A stretch of DNA of 64,000 bases, from assembly GCA_015179025.1 (NCBI GenBank), contig WHUX01000018.1, positions 496,001 through 560,000 on the forward strand, given 5' to 3'. Below, piece by piece: positions 35,690-48,139 of this stretch. Source of the stretch: Terfezia claveryi (taxonomy: Eukaryota; Ascomycota; Pezizomycetes; Pezizales; Pezizaceae). The position numbers were made by a program, and so were the translations under genes. The stretch's first letter is position 1; every line of letters starts with the position of its first letter. Under the pieces are notes generated by a model. It had not been told where the DNA came from and made no database searches. It was given only the letters and a program-made list of their open reading frames with translations.

Positions 35690-38390
35690 AATTCAAGGTC
35701 ATGATTACAGTCATTGGTTCCGATGCTAATTTTTGTGCGTGATATCAACTTTGTATGATTGTTTTGTGATATGAAGGGGCTCCCTCAAACTGGGCAACCT
35801 TGCCCTTATTTATGGATAAGGCTGTTAACTGCTGAACCACCAGCTTGATAGGTGCGGGAAGGGAAACCTGCCTAGGCCAGTGATCGCTGATATATGCTGG
35901 TGATATTAATGAGACATGATTATTGATTTTCATCGAAGGATGCGGAATAGATCCGTGATCCTCTACTTTACTGCCTCCGAAGCTTTTGATGATGCTGTAA
36001 GCAACAGTTTAACATCAAGCCCAGACTTTCTTTCTCTTTTACTATCAACCTTGTCTGGTAAGCACTAGGGTACCTCTAAATTTAACCCCAGGATAAACGT
36101 TTGCCTTGGAATTGACACTTTAGCTCGTGACTGTTGCACGGAAAAAAAATTGTGCTTTTATTTGCTTTTAACTCCAATGCATCCTAATTTATGAATTTCA
36201 GATCATGTGGGAGAGTATCTGTATACATAGCTAGCATAGTGCGTCATTACTGAACAGAGAACCTTCGGAGCCGGGTCTCCATTAGATAAGATTCTCTATA
36301 GACGGAAAGCCAGTATGATCTACAAATAACCTTCTCAAATAGGTATTGCACCCCGGTATTCAGTTGAAAGAAGAAAAATGAACTACTCTGCTTGATATTT
36401 AGTATCAACCAACTTGTCACTGTCTTCATCGTTGATATTGGTACTGGGGACTGTGGCCCACAGGCACGTAGGGGGATTTTTATTGGCAACACATGTCCAC
36501 GTGGTTCCTACAAGCCACAAGTCTTCTGTAGCTAGCTTGTATTTGGCCACCTTCCCGGTGATACCAGTAGGCTAAACTTAGCAAGGACTTAGTAGTATAT
36601 ATGTCCCCGTAGCCCAGTGTACTAACTATACATATTATGAATGTATGTATACCTTTTAGACACCCCAGAGACTATTGTTGCGTGTCCTTGCAGAGAGCCT
36701 ATGATTGTGAGCTGGTTGCAAATCAAATACCGCCTTCTTGTCTGCTGTCCTACTGGTCAGAAAACAATATGTAAGCGGTGCGTTGGTCGGCATACGGAGG
36801 CCCTAAGGTATGTTGGTATTCGCGCAGCAGAGAAAAACCAATGATTTCGTGGCTGTTTCTTTCCCCATGAATATGTTGCTGCAACTACCCTACCTATAGT
36901 AGGTATAATACAGAAACGCTTGAGCTCGGAAGTTTGTACCTATGAAATTCAATACTCTACTACATACATTACTAGGTAAAAGATACTAAACTCGAAGTGA
37001 TATCACATTCCCTTAAACATCCAGAGTCTTTTCGGTCAGAGTAATTGGGTGTCTTTGGATCCGCAGCTGGAGAGTGCTTGCATGCAGCTGGTTCGATTCG
37101 ATCATGCACTCCCCGATTTCCCGCACCCCAGAAAGCTTTTAGTGGTACTGATAACCTTACCGGTATTAATCCTAAGAAGCTTCCGTGCGATTTGAAAGCC
37201 AACTGAACGGTCAATGTCACCGGTTTCAATTACAATTCACTAACTCAACGAAGCATTCCAGCCGTCTCTTCATGTGGGGTTGTTTAGGTGTCAACAAGTA
37301 GGTAGGGACTAAATGCCCAGTTTGTTTTCCAGTACGAAAGAATGGAACATCCATATGCGCATCGTGAATGTGATATGACTTAAGTTACCCTGAGCTTGTC
37401 TGCGCGCGCATCATTAGGCAAGCTAGACACGGAACCTCAATAGCAATGACAGTGAATGGCTAAGTACGCATACCAAATATTGGATCAGCGCTGGTGGCCA
37501 GTAGGCCGTAGGGCTGATCATACCACACGCCAGGGTTCGTTTACATAAGCAATCGGTCTTGGTATGTACTTATATATCAGTGTCCTTGCCATGGTAAGAA
37601 CGCCCAAATTTAGTCATAAAGATTTTGACGTGCTAGAAGTCCTTTAAATTTACACAAAAAGATGTAATATCAAAGTTCACCGACAATATAAACTTTGCAA
37701 GACCTCCTACATCCACCTGCATTGAGTCTTCACGGTCCCATAAGCTCAAGTCCCAATCTCTTTTGTCCATTACCCTGAGCTCACCACCTCGTCATATCAT
37801 TACCCTCAACTCATCCTGCTATCAGGTGCCAAAGCGGAAATCCTGAGGTACTGCCTGAGCAGCTCTTGAACCTCCTGGGCCCATGATGCTATTAGAGTTG
37901 TGTAACACAAAGATGTCAACCTACACCAGATGTTGTTTCTGTCCCATTCTAAAGTGGATGGAAGGATTTTTTTTTTTTACTCCACTATTCCGGAAAAGTT
38001 GGATTCCCTGTTTTGTTATGAACTCCCGTTTGTATAGAATCATGCCTGTGCTCTTGATTGCTGTATTTGACAAAGGTTCGCTTTCGACTTAGATAGACAC
38101 TTAAGCAATGTCTATTATCCTTCCAGGCATACTTCATTGAGTCTTATCTACAGATGAACTCGTTAATTATCTCAGTTACATGTTTAAGCGCCCCCGATAG
38201 CTTATCACACTCTATCAGCCATAATGAACATTATTTACAACCGAGAGATCGTAGACTTCTCCATTGCTGAGTATAACCCAGCGACTAGGATATCAGATAG
38301 TTAGATTTTCTTTGGGCATTACCCAATCGACAATTTTCTTTTCGGGCCACATGCAATAGTAGGGCAGGAATTTATGGAACCCTCCCATAT
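35690..38390. other. Gene-free AT-rich stretch
   Basis: No supportable gene or structured repeat found. Confidence 0.4.
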
Positions 38391-39847
38391 TTACAACTGT
38401 TTTCTTGCCAATCCGGGCACACAGAGTCCAGGTTTGTTACTGCAACACACTTTTTTGGATCGCCTCACTAGAATCTCAAAGGTCTTTGCGTCAGCATGCG
38501 AAACATGTAAGGACGTATTCCCCAGATTATCTTTCGTATGAAGCAAAGACGTAATGTGGGATTCGGTATCCATTATCCGAGGGCCACGTAAGTAGTTACC
38601 ACTGTATGTTCCTCGCCATCAGTCTTCGCACCTGGTAGCAACGCAACCATCGCGACACCTCTATATATTCTCAGATATCTCAACAAATACATTAATTTAG
38701 ATCTATAGACCGTGAAACTTCTTCCCTATAATTAAAAGAACATATACATGCTTCCCTTTCCCCCAATAAAATAATACTCTGTATACTAGCCCTTAGCCTC
38801 AATGGCCGCGGCGATTCCTGGCAAGCCGGTCAAATAGCTCCCAGCAGTGAATAATTGCATCAGCCAGCTTAGATTTGAGTGTCTCTACATCGCCAGATAA
38901 TTCAAAGTAGTATTTATGGAGGTTTTCTTTGAGGCGCACCCAGACATGTTCGATGGGGATTAGATCCATGACCGTATACCCTTGGGATTGAAACCATTCC
39001 TTAACTGGGCCATAGTGAATTTCTGGGAGATAGTCCTGCAATGCCTTAAATATACTCTCCCCGTGAACCCCCCCCCTTCTTTGGACTCTGGGTCACCACG
39101 CATCTCAACCATAGGTCCCTTCTCTGCCCCAGCAAGACAAGCACAGACCATCGTGTAACAGCTCAAGATTTTTCTTGGGGGGATTAATACAAGCCTTTTC
39201 CACTTTTCGCTAGAGTGTTCCAAAGACCCGTACAGGTTTCGTATTTGAGGGGCGGACTGGAACTTCACTTGGTGGGTCTTGTAGATGAGTCGGACAGTTG
39301 ACTTCGGAATACCAGTGGATTCTGAGATCATGTCCCATGTGTCCCCAGCATCTCTACGCCCACATAAATAGGCTCGCATGGTAGGCGACACCGATTTTCC
39401 TGCGCTTGTTGTGTGTTGTGTTGATGCATCGGCTGCAACGCAATTAGGTGCGAATATTAATGTCCTAGAACTATACCAAGATACAGTGATCTCAAGGCTT
39501 GTAGTGCCGAACGCGACTTCGTGCATTCCACAAGCTTAACAAAAGACTCAAGCGTTAAGGAGGGTAGGTCATGTTTATGCATGTCTTCTGCTCTCAGGCC
39601 TTCGTCGGGATCAAAAGGCAGCGCTTTAAGCTCGTCTGCACTGGCTGCGGCATGTTCATGAATAATGGACGGTAATGCTTTCTTTGCTAGGGCCGAGTAA
39701 CCAACATTGTAAAAAGCCAAGTGCAAAGGAGTCATCACGACTGTCCTCGAGCTCACTTGGGAGACACCTGGGAACCTTCTCATGGTCGCATTCTCTGACG
39801 GCGTAGTGTAAAAGGGTCGGCATCAAGGCAAAGGCCTGAGATGGCAT
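38391..39847 (-). pseudogene. Ankyrin-repeat gene fragment, split by a Tc1-like element
   Basis: Two blocks on the minus strand carry ankyrin-like helices. The 5' block (39,457-39,847) reads MPTLLHYAVRECDHEKV and, after a 1-nt frame change near 39,780, TPLHLAFYNVGYSALAKKAL. The 3' block (38,391-38,573) reads KDNLGNTSLHVSHADAKTF and EILVRRS. Between them sits a transposase remnant, so the gene was probably interrupted and then decayed. Ankyrin repeats serve protein binding; no partner domain is visible. Exon limits cannot be fixed. Confidence 0.5.
38799..39460 (-). pseudogene. Dead Tc1/mariner-type transposase
   Basis: Reading along the minus strand: an HTH segment (AGDTWDMISESTGIPKSTVR), then a central strand with CACLAGAEKGPMVEMRG, then in another frame VKEWFQSQGYTVMD followed at once by LIPIEHVWVRLKENLHKYY. 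Compared with intact Tc1-like enzymes, the middle of the catalytic core is shortened. The segment carrying the second acidic residue is gone, about seven residues are missing before the conserved PIEHVW motif, and there is a frame change near 39,030. It cannot be active. Terminal inverted repeats were not identified. Confidence 0.65.
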
Positions 39848-42394
39848 GTACTTATTATTTTGTCAGTTCAACTGTGGCTAACTATATAAACTTTTTGAGT
39901 TACATACTTGTGGCCCCAACCTAGCTATAGTGCTTTCCCAGTGTGGCTGTAATATGGGCAAAATAGAGGTTCATGCTGCATTCGCTCGATACCTTGTAAA
40001 ATACGACTACGAAAAGTTTTAAAGGTGTAGTACCCGGGGATGGCCCACTCTATGGGCAAGTCGTGGGATAAGTGTCACATACGTTCAACGCAAGCCGCAA
40101 GTACATATGGATACCAAGTAGTGGTACATCCCACCTCTTTGCCGTCATTTGCGAAAATTGTAATCTCAGTTCCAATATAAATACCGGTGCTCAGGTCTTG
40201 TTGGACTGGCAAGCAGAAGTATCCTACGCGGCAGGATGAACAGCCGTCGTTGTTAGCAGCATCAATATCTAGACTGTTGCACATTAGGACGATTCAAAGC
40301 TGCATCTTCCAAACTTACAATTGAGAAACCTAATTCGAAAGACTTACCTCCAGGGATTCCAAAAATCTGTGTGCAGATTCAGCTTTAGCTTGAGAGAGAT
40401 TATCTACGGCCTGGCGACGGTTAATTTACCGCAGCAGAAATCTTATCAGCTACTTGCCTCCTTTTCAGTGTGGGAAACTTCTTACCTAATCATTAGTATA
40501 ATTTCTTGGGGAGGGGTAGTCTGGTTGGCACAACGACCTCTGAAAGGGGAGGGGGCAATTCACTACTAGGGGTCTACGAGGATGTCAATTGTGGTAATAT
40601 TCAATTACAAAGCGCCTTGGCAAAGCAAAACTTCAACATCTAATTGACCACCCCCCAACCGGCTCTAAATTAAATCTTCAGTTAAGTCTGCTTAGTAACA
40701 TCGAAATCAGCAGAGAGTGTTGCTGAACTACATTTGGGTTTGATAGAGCGGCTCATATAGGTGCTGAAGGAGCTTCCCGGAGATGACATGATATTAGAGC
40801 TGTTGGACTAGGTATTTGGGTGTTTATAGAAAGATATTGGTGCGCCACTATTTGGTTGCTCTAGGAAGTCCTGGAGAACTTGATTAGGAATTATCCAGTC
40901 ACTCTACATCTTCCTTCACCCAGTTCCGAACTTGAGTGGCTTTTCCCCTTTTACCTAGATGTTATTGATGTGATGGTGATGTTCTTATGTTGGTTGATGC
41001 TGCAATGTTGGGTGAGGTTGTGATGTCATGATGTTGACGAAGGTGCTAATCTCATGTCAATTATCTCCCCTTAACCAATTACGAGTTCCATTTAGATTCC
41101 GTTAAGCTTCTGGTCAGGCCAAGATGCCAAGGCGCTCCGTAATTGACATTACCTTAATCAACCTCCTTAAAAGACGAAAGAAAGAAAGAATTAACAGTGC
41201 CAAATTCCGCCCCGCAAATCGTATACAAAAGCCCCATCATTAGGTTCAAGGAAATATCGCGGAGCCGTTGTCCTCTGTAGAAGTACTAATAGGGCCTACG
41301 GAAATACAATATGGAAAACTAATACTGAGATTCTCATATTATAACCCCGTTAGCTGTTTGTTTAACCTTTGTCACACCTCAATGAAAAGGTTTAGGTCCG
41401 AATCTCAACCATGACGGGATTCCCCAGACAGACAACTTTGGCAGTGGTGCTATTGCTACGCCCACTTCACTCTCCCTATAGGGTTATTATCAGACCGCCT
41501 TAGTAGGTAATAGACCCTGCTCTCATCATCACCTCGAACTCAGTTGCTTGCGAGTGTCACAGTCCCTTCTTTTTCCTCAATATTGAATTTTCTCTTTTCA
41601 ACCCCTGAATCTTAATTTCTAATTAAGTACAAAAGTGAGGCTCTTCAGAATTTAGTTTCTTACATCCGAGGGGTTCCTTATACACAATTCTGATGGCCAG
41701 GGCTAAATACAAACATCAATGCATGCCAGCTTTAATGTTCTGCTGTTGTAGTGTTATGAACCGCTGTTGGTAGGAACCTATATAGAACCCTGCCGTAGAT
41801 GTTGGCGTACTGTCTGCATCCTCGAGCTCCATACCCTCCCAATCACTCTTCCTACATGCTGCCTTGGCTCTGCCGCACTTGCCAATGCTGGTGGAATATG
41901 CCGAGGTTAATAGCAAGCGATGTTTTGGTTGACCAGTTGGATTATACTTGTATATACTGAATATTCAATGCGCATGGGATTCTGTTGAATTTGGAATTCC
42001 AAGTATCTCCGTATGGACCTTATTTATTCTACATGTAGTTTCTGTTAAATTTACGCTAGAAGGATTTCCTATTTCGTACTACGGGATCTGGTAAGGTTGC
42101 AAGACTCTTGTACCCCGATGTTTCTTATACCCCAGTGCTTTCTTATGTGTGGTAGAGTCCGGCACCGGGTTTCCGCTCACCACTAGGTTTCCGCTCAGGC
42201 CTTTTTTTGCTTTTTTTGCGGCTGATCGCACCTCAAATAAGGAAGCGGGGCAAGTATTCTTGCGCAGAAAATTAACAGTCCTCTTCATAGCGCTCATAAC
42301 CAATCCTCCAGACCATATAGAAGCATTATATACAATGTAAGTGTCATATATCTGGGTATAGTGGTGAGGTACTTACAGCATTGGTGTTATATAG
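39848..42394. other. Gene-free stretch left of the transposon stack
   Basis: Contains an isolated TAGTCTGGTTGGCACAAC motif at 40,517-40,534 (see the palindrome at 23.1 kb). No gene recognised. The pogo element's 5' end must lie in the right part of this stretch but I could not identify its terminal repeat. Confidence 0.45.
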
Positions 42395-43621
42395 ATGGGG
42401 CAAGTCAAAGTTAGAGAAGAAGCTGCAAAGGCTCAAGCAAAGTGGGAAGACACTATACAAAAGGCACTGAATGCAATCCAAGCTGGTACTATGTCACTCC
42501 AAGATGCTGAAAGTGCATTCATGATATCATACTCAACATTACGCAGAAGACAAAAGGGTGCAAAACCTCATATTGTAGCTCACTTTGATCAACAGCTGTT
42601 AACACCTACAAATGAAAAGTTTATAATACAGTGGATACAGAATCTGGAGAATTATGGTTTTCTGCCACATATAGAGCATGTTAAACAAGCAGCAGAATTA
42701 ATTATTAGAGCTACTGTTGGAGAGAACTGGATTATATGGTTTTTAAATTAGCATCCAAAGCTAGTGACAAAATTAACTAGCCCTCTAAAGCAGAGTCGAG
42801 TGGAGGCAGAGGATTTACATATTGTTCAAGATCACTTTGAGAAGGTTAAACAAATTATGGCATCCAAAGGGATTTAGTAACAGAATATATATAATATAGA
42901 TAAAAAGGGGTTTTTTATGGAATTAGCAGAATAGTCTAAAGTAATATGTACATACTAAGGACAGAGGTTTAAAATGATAAATAATGGAAATCGGGAGCTA
43001 CTTACTATAATAGAGTATATATCTGCAGATGGACAGGTATTACTTTCTCTTATTATATATAAAGGAGCTAATCACTATATGGGATGGCATAAGTTTACTG
43101 GTTAGGATATAGAGTCAAAGGCATTTTGTTTTATATATTCTCCTAAAGGGTGGACAAATCGAGCATAAAGTTTGGATTGAGTAGAGAATATTTTTGATCT
43201 TCATACTTAGGATATTGCAAAAGAGGAGTAGAGGATGCTAATCCTTAATGGGCATTATTCTCATATTACAATAGAGTTTATAGAGTATTGTAATACATAT
43301 TAGATTGCTCTATATTGTCTTTCTCCACAATTTGCATATATCCTATAGCCTTTGGATATTGGCCTCTTTAGACCTTTACAACATTACTATAGTAAAGTGG
43401 TAGATGATTATGTTGGATATAAAGTTTATAGTATTTATAAAAGCAACTTTCTGCTAATATATTTACAAGTATGACAAGCTACTTATATGCAGTTATCTTT
43501 TATGAAAGTATTTGAGACATGTGGGCTATATCCATTTAATCCTTAAGTTGTTCTGAATAAACTCTAGACTACACAATAAATGCTCTGTACAGAAATCCCT
43601 CTAGCAGCTATTATAGCTAAC
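42395..43621 (+). pseudogene. Dead pogo/Tc5-type (CENP-B-like) transposase, cut by an LTR
   Basis: A single reading frame holds, in order, a psq-type HTH (SLQDAESAFMISYSTLRRRQ), a CENP-B/Tc5 HTH region (LTPTNEKFIIQWIQNLENYG) and a DDE_1 catalytic domain. First acidic motif IYNIDKKGF; second LILNGHYSHI, where Asp is normally found in place of Asn; third PLDIGLFRPLQ. About 16 in-frame stops, mostly TAG at positions where relatives have Gln or Trp, and no frameshift that I could see. The frame ends where a gypsy LTR begins (TGTAAAG at 43,622). CpG is rare here (about four) but not absent. Inactive by both the stops and the D-to-N change. Confidence 0.8.
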
Positions 43622-44333
43622 TGTAAAGTGTTGTTAGAGGAACTGGAAGATTAGATTAGATAAAATAAGGATCTTATCTAATTAGATAATCTCAGGCTAG
43701 TAATGTATACTACAAAGTAGATTACTAATAGTATATTGTTTATTCTTACTATTAAAGTTATTACCAGTAGCATAAAATTACTATAATAGGTAAAGTAGTA
43801 TAGGAGTGCCAAAGGCACTTAGAAGATTAACCAGTGGAACTTCTATATTGATTGTACTCTAACTATGTTCTAAGTTCTAACTATCTGTCTAACTGAAGGG
43901 AAATTCAGGGGACTATATATGTTTCCAACGAGGCAGTGCTGGAGTAGTGCTGAGGCAGTGTACTATTATCTGACCTTTACATGTGATTGAGATCAACATC
44001 ATCTGACCCTTATATATGATTGAGATCAGCATTATCTGACCTTCTAGATAGTACTTTCAAATACTATCTAGTACAAAATAGGTTAAGTCTTAACTTTGAC
44101 TTATATATATGAAAGCATGTAAAAGCATGTGAAAGCATATGAAAGCATGTGAAAGCATGTGAAAGCATGTGAAAGCATGTAATAACATATGAAAGCATGT
44201 GAAATATTAGCAAGGCAGACAGTACACAGAATATTGTGTGTTTTAAGATACTTGCTGAGTAAGAAAATACATAAGAAATACATTTGTGAAAGAGAGGGTT
44301 AGTCAGAGGGTATGAGTAAGCCACTTCCTTATA
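43622..44333 (-). mobile_element. 3' LTR of the minus-strand CpG-null gypsy element
   Basis: 712 bp, TGTAAAG..CCTTATA on the plus strand (the inner end should be CA; G to A on the coding strand). It directly follows the element's 3' untranslated region and the purine run AGAGAGG, seen as its complement at 44,336-44,342. It is an inverted, clearly homologous copy of the LTR at 45,626-46,254; the difference in length is partly due to a 10-bp tandem repeat. I found one CpG in it. Confidence 0.8.
44111..44200. repeat. 10-bp tandem repeat inside the LTR
   Basis: Nine in-register units of GAAAGCATGT with few substitutions. The sister LTR has about four to five units at 45,759-45,803, so copy number varies between family members. 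Confidence 0.9.
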
Positions 44334-45625
44334 TACCTCTCTGTTTAGATAAAAACTCTATCCTAGAAAATAAATAGGGGCCTGGATTTATGTACATTAG
44401 TAGTTAACATTCAATCCATAATACCTATTGTTTGTATCCTTATAGGAACTACTCCCATTTGCTCCTATATCATACCTTACATTATCATACCCCTGCTTGA
44501 AATCCTTATTAACTAACTTTTCTTTAAAGAAATAGTTAAGTATCAACTGAGTTAGATCTATCTCTTTACCTTTGCCTTTGTCAATTTTAACTGCATTAGA
44601 TGAAACAGAGGTATTAAGGACTTTCTTTCTTTTATTATTAATCATCTCCAGAGTCTCTTTCCTTATCTTATTTTTGCCAAGCTTTTCCTTACCAACCTTT
44701 CTCTTTTTGTAAGTTGCTTGCTTACTCCCAGTCAACCAGAATTGTTTTTTCAATGACTCATCAACACCATCAGCATACACCCACTCACTAAACTTATGAG
44801 GCCATCTCTTCCATTTCACCTTATACTGTAGCTTCCCTGTTCCAGGTTGTAACCTGAATTCCAACACTCTTTCTACCTCATACCTGTCTTCCTTAACTGG
44901 TCCTAGTTGTTCCAGAGTCTTGGAAGGGAATAGTTGTATTGGATTAGGGAAGAAGGGTTTCAGAAGTGAGGTGTGGAAGGAATTGTTGATATTTTTGAGG
45001 TCAGGGAAGTCAGTAAAGTAAAGTTTAGCATTTTGACTCCATGGTGAATATTTGGTAATGGTGAAGGGGCCTATCCATTTAAGGAATAGTTTGGAGGAGT
45101 AGTACCTTGCTGGTAGGTTTTTTGTTGATAGCATTACCTGATCATTGATTTGGTAATCAGAGGAGGCTCTTCTGTATTTAATGGCTTGCTGAATTTGGTT
45201 CTTTTTTACTTTAGTAAGGTTTTCAGCAACCTGGTAAAATCTGGTTGTAGGGTTTGAATAGGTAGGTATAGGGTAAGGTAGAATAGGTACAGACAAATTA
45301 GGCTAGTATCCTAGCTTGGTAAAGAAAGGGGAGTGTCCTCTTATAGCACTAACTTTTGCATTCACCTCTGTTTGAATAGAAGGTGTAGCTTGTACCCAAT
45401 TCATTCCTTGTTCTAGCTTCTTAGCTGCAAATATAGGAATAATTGTCCTATTCTTCCTTTTACTTATCCCATTAGTCTGAGAGTGATATGTGGAAGATGC
45501 TTTATGTATAATTCCATTTTTCTGCATCCAATCTTAAAATGTAGTAGACATAAACAAGGGGTCTTGGTTAGAAACAATTTCATAAGGAAATCCCATATTA
45601 AGCTTAATGAATTTTTCAAAGATAT
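44334..45625 (-). pseudogene. Gypsy integrase C-terminus and chromodomain (minus-strand element)
   Basis: The minus strand encodes the end of an integrase core (MGFPYEIVSNQDPLFMSTTF, then ASSTYHSQTNGISKRKNRT), a GPF/Y-like module (LFLKWIGPFTITKY) and a chromodomain (EDRYEVERVLEFR, LQYKVKWKRWPHKFSEWVY) with a basic tail ending at 44,397. At least two in-frame stops: TAA where Gln is expected before DWMQK, and TAG at 45,303. Its 5' part is missing because another element's LTR starts at 45,626. There is no CpG in the whole segment. Chromodomains of such elements are known to guide integration to heterochromatin. Confidence 0.85.
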
Positions 45626-46254
45626 TGTAAGGAAGTGGCTTACTCATACCCTATGACTAACCCTCTCCCTTATAAATGTATTTCTTATGTATTTTCTTAC
45701 TCAGCAAGCATCTTAAAACATACAACATTCTGTGTGCTGTCTGCCTTGCTAATATTTCACATGCTTTCATATGTTATCACATGCTTTCACATGCTTTTAC
45801 ATATATAAGTTAAAGTTAAGATTTAACCTATTTTATACTAGATAGTATTTGGAAGTACTATCTAGAGGATCAGATGATGCTGATCTTAATCATATGTAAG
45901 GGTCAGATGATGGTGCACTGCCTCAGCACTACTCCAGCACTACCCCATTGGAAACATATATAGTCCCCTAAATATCCCTTTAGTTGGACAGACAGTTAGA
46001 ACTCAGAACATAGTTAGAGTACAATCAATATAGAAGTTCCACTGGTTAATCTTCTAAGTGCCTTTGGCACTCCTATACTACTTTATTTATTATAGTAATC
46101 TTATACTACTAGTAATAACTTTAATAATGAGAATAAACAATACACTATTAGTAATCTACTTTGTAGTATACATTACTAGCCTAAGATTATCTGATTAGAT
46201 AAGATCCTTATCTAATCTAATCTGATCTTTCAGTCCCCTTAACAACACTTTATA
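45626..46254 (+). mobile_element. 5' LTR of the plus-strand CpG-null gypsy element
   Basis: 629 bp, starting TGTAAGGAAGTGG and ending CACTTTATA (expected CA; C to T). Homologous to the inverted LTR at 43,622-44,333 and partly to the TRIM LTRs (shared GGGTCAGATGATGG and TATATAGTCC blocks). It is inserted in the minus-strand element after GATAT. Downstream it continues into an internal leader, not a solo LTR. No CpG seen. Confidence 0.8.
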
Positions 46255-46369
46255 TTTTTTTAACTTAAGAACTTGATTCTTACCTACTTAAGTAACTAGG
46301 AAGGCCTGATCAACCTTACCTAATCAACAAAGTTTCTACCAACAGAGTAGAAACTAGAGCCACTATAAG

Positions 46370-47000
46370 TGTAAGGAAGTCATATTCTATTTTCCAATGA
46401 AATATAACTCCTATTACATACTAACTTTTAACCTAGTAGAATAAGATATTATCAGGCCACCAGCATCGGCCGGCAGATGATAATAAATGTATAGTAACTC
46501 ATGTATTTCATTATAGTAATGAGCGTGACTCATTGGAAGGGTCACGCAATACTTATAGTTCTATTTCCTAGTAGTTTCTGGAAGTTTCTATCATGTTGAT
46601 TGCAAATCATGTAATGGGTCAGATGATGGCGCACTGCCCCAGCACTGCCCCAGCACTGCCCCACTCTGGACAGTATATAGTCCTCTAAATTCCTCTCAGT
46701 TGGAGGAGTATTCAAGCCAGTGATAGAGACAGAAACAGAGTAGTAGATATCTACCAAAAATAAAGTATTGAGCTATTAATTCTGGGCCCTTTATGGGCCC
46801 GTCTCCCTCTATGTTCTAATAACAAGTAATAGGCCAGTTGGGCCTATCTTCTACAACTAGAGTGACAATAGAATATATACAGCAAGATATACTTAAACAG
46901 AAGCTATAGGTTCCATGCACCTATAGTTTGCTATAGTAAACTCAAGTACTGCCGCCCGGCAGTAGAGAGTTGGTTATAAAGCATGCCGCCTTACTTTACA
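46370..47000 (+). repeat. TRIM left LTR
   Basis: 631 bp. It contains a TATATAG box (46,674-46,680) and an AATAAA signal (46,759-46,764) in the plus orientation, a plausible U3-R boundary order. Confidence 0.85.
46674..46764 (+). promoter_or_regulatory. LTR promoter and poly(A) signals
   Basis: TATATAG followed 85 nt later by AATAAA, conserved in both TRIM LTRs. The TATATAGTCC block also occurs in the related gypsy LTRs. Confidence 0.45.
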
Positions 47001-47508
47001 TTTTTTAATAGGACATAGTACTTTATTATTTAAGTCTCAAGTGGTAACAATAGCAAGTTTCTATGAAAAGTAATAGACGTATCTACCTCTATTACAATAG
47101 TATGAAGTGTTATAACTAAACTCGAGACAAAGAGTTTATTATAATAGCTAAAGGTTATAATAAAAAGTACTTGTCAATAGGAAGTTATTAAGTATACAAC
47201 TTATACTTCAAGATTTAGATATATATTTAAAGACTTGGTTCCTCTTTGCTAAAGTCAGACTTGGTTTCTCTTTACTAAAGTTAGTACAATTGAATTAGTT
47301 ACTTAATTATAAGATCCCACATTTTCTGGTAATGTACGACAAACTTAATAACTTGTATTAGAAAGGTTAGAGACCTGACCGAACAGTTATATATTATTGT
47401 GGTATCAACAAATCTTATCAGTATAACAACATATATTTAAAAACAACACCTTGCGACAAGGTAAAACTTTAATATTTAAGAGTAAGACTCTCTTTTTTGA
47501 GGGAGCCA

Positions 47509-48139
47509 TGTAAGGAAGTCACATTCCATTTTCCAATGAAATGTAACTCCTATTATATACTAACTTTTAACCTGGTGGAATAAGATATTATCAGGCTGCC
47601 AGCGTCAGCCGGCAGATGATAATAAAGGTATAGTAACTCATGTATTTAATTATAGTAATGAGCGTGACTCATTGGAAGGGTCATACAATACTTGTAGTTC
47701 TATTTCCTAGTAGGTTCTGGAAGTTTCTATCATGTTGATTTCAAATCATATAATGGGTTAGATGATGGCGCACTGCCCCAGCACTGCCTCAGCACTGCCC
47801 TACTCTAGACAGTATATAGTCCCCTGAATTCCCCTCAGTTGGAGGAGCGTTCAAGCCAGTGATAGAGACAGAAACAGAGTAGTAGATATCTACCAATAAT
47901 AAAGTATTGAGCTATTAATTCTGGGCCCTTTATGGGCCCATCTCCCTCTATGTTCCAATAACAAGTAATAGGCCGGTCGGGCCTATCTTCTACAACTAGA
48001 GCGACAATAGAATATATACAGCAAGATATACTTAAACAGAAGCTATAGGTTCCGTGCACCTATAGTTTGCTGTAGTAAACTCTAGTACTACCGCCCAGCA
48101 GTAGAGAGTTGGTTATGAAGTACGCCGCCTTACTTTACA
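47509..48139 (+). repeat. TRIM right LTR
   Basis: 631 bp, the same ends as the left LTR, TATATAG at 47,813-47,819 and AATAAA at 47,898-47,903. It has CpG sites, unlike the host element. Confidence 0.85.

Larger units (their letters stand above)
46370..48139 (+). mobile_element. TRIM: 1.77-kb non-autonomous LTR element
   Basis: Two direct 631-bp LTRs (46,370-47,000 and 47,509-48,139), each TGTAAGG..TTTACA, flank a 508-bp non-coding interior. A perfect 5-bp target duplication ATAAG lies on both sides (46,365-46,369 and 48,140-48,144). A purine run GAGGGAG precedes the right LTR. The LTRs differ from each other mainly by transitions. Part of the LTR resembles the surrounding gypsy family, so that family could have mobilised it. 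The interior carries T6 right after the left LTR instead of the usual TGG primer-binding start, as does the host element. Confidence 0.9.

Noticed and set aside
44111..44200. Possible CRISPR-like array of GCATGT repeats
   Set aside because: Ten-bp units without spacers inside an LTR of a eukaryotic genome; a simple tandem repeat.
43622..46254. The inverted LTR copies as terminal repeats of one large DNA transposon
   Set aside because: They begin TG and end near CA, one follows a polypurine run after a chromodomain gene, the other leads into a gag-pol leader, and both resemble the TRIM LTRs; two opposed LTR elements fit better.
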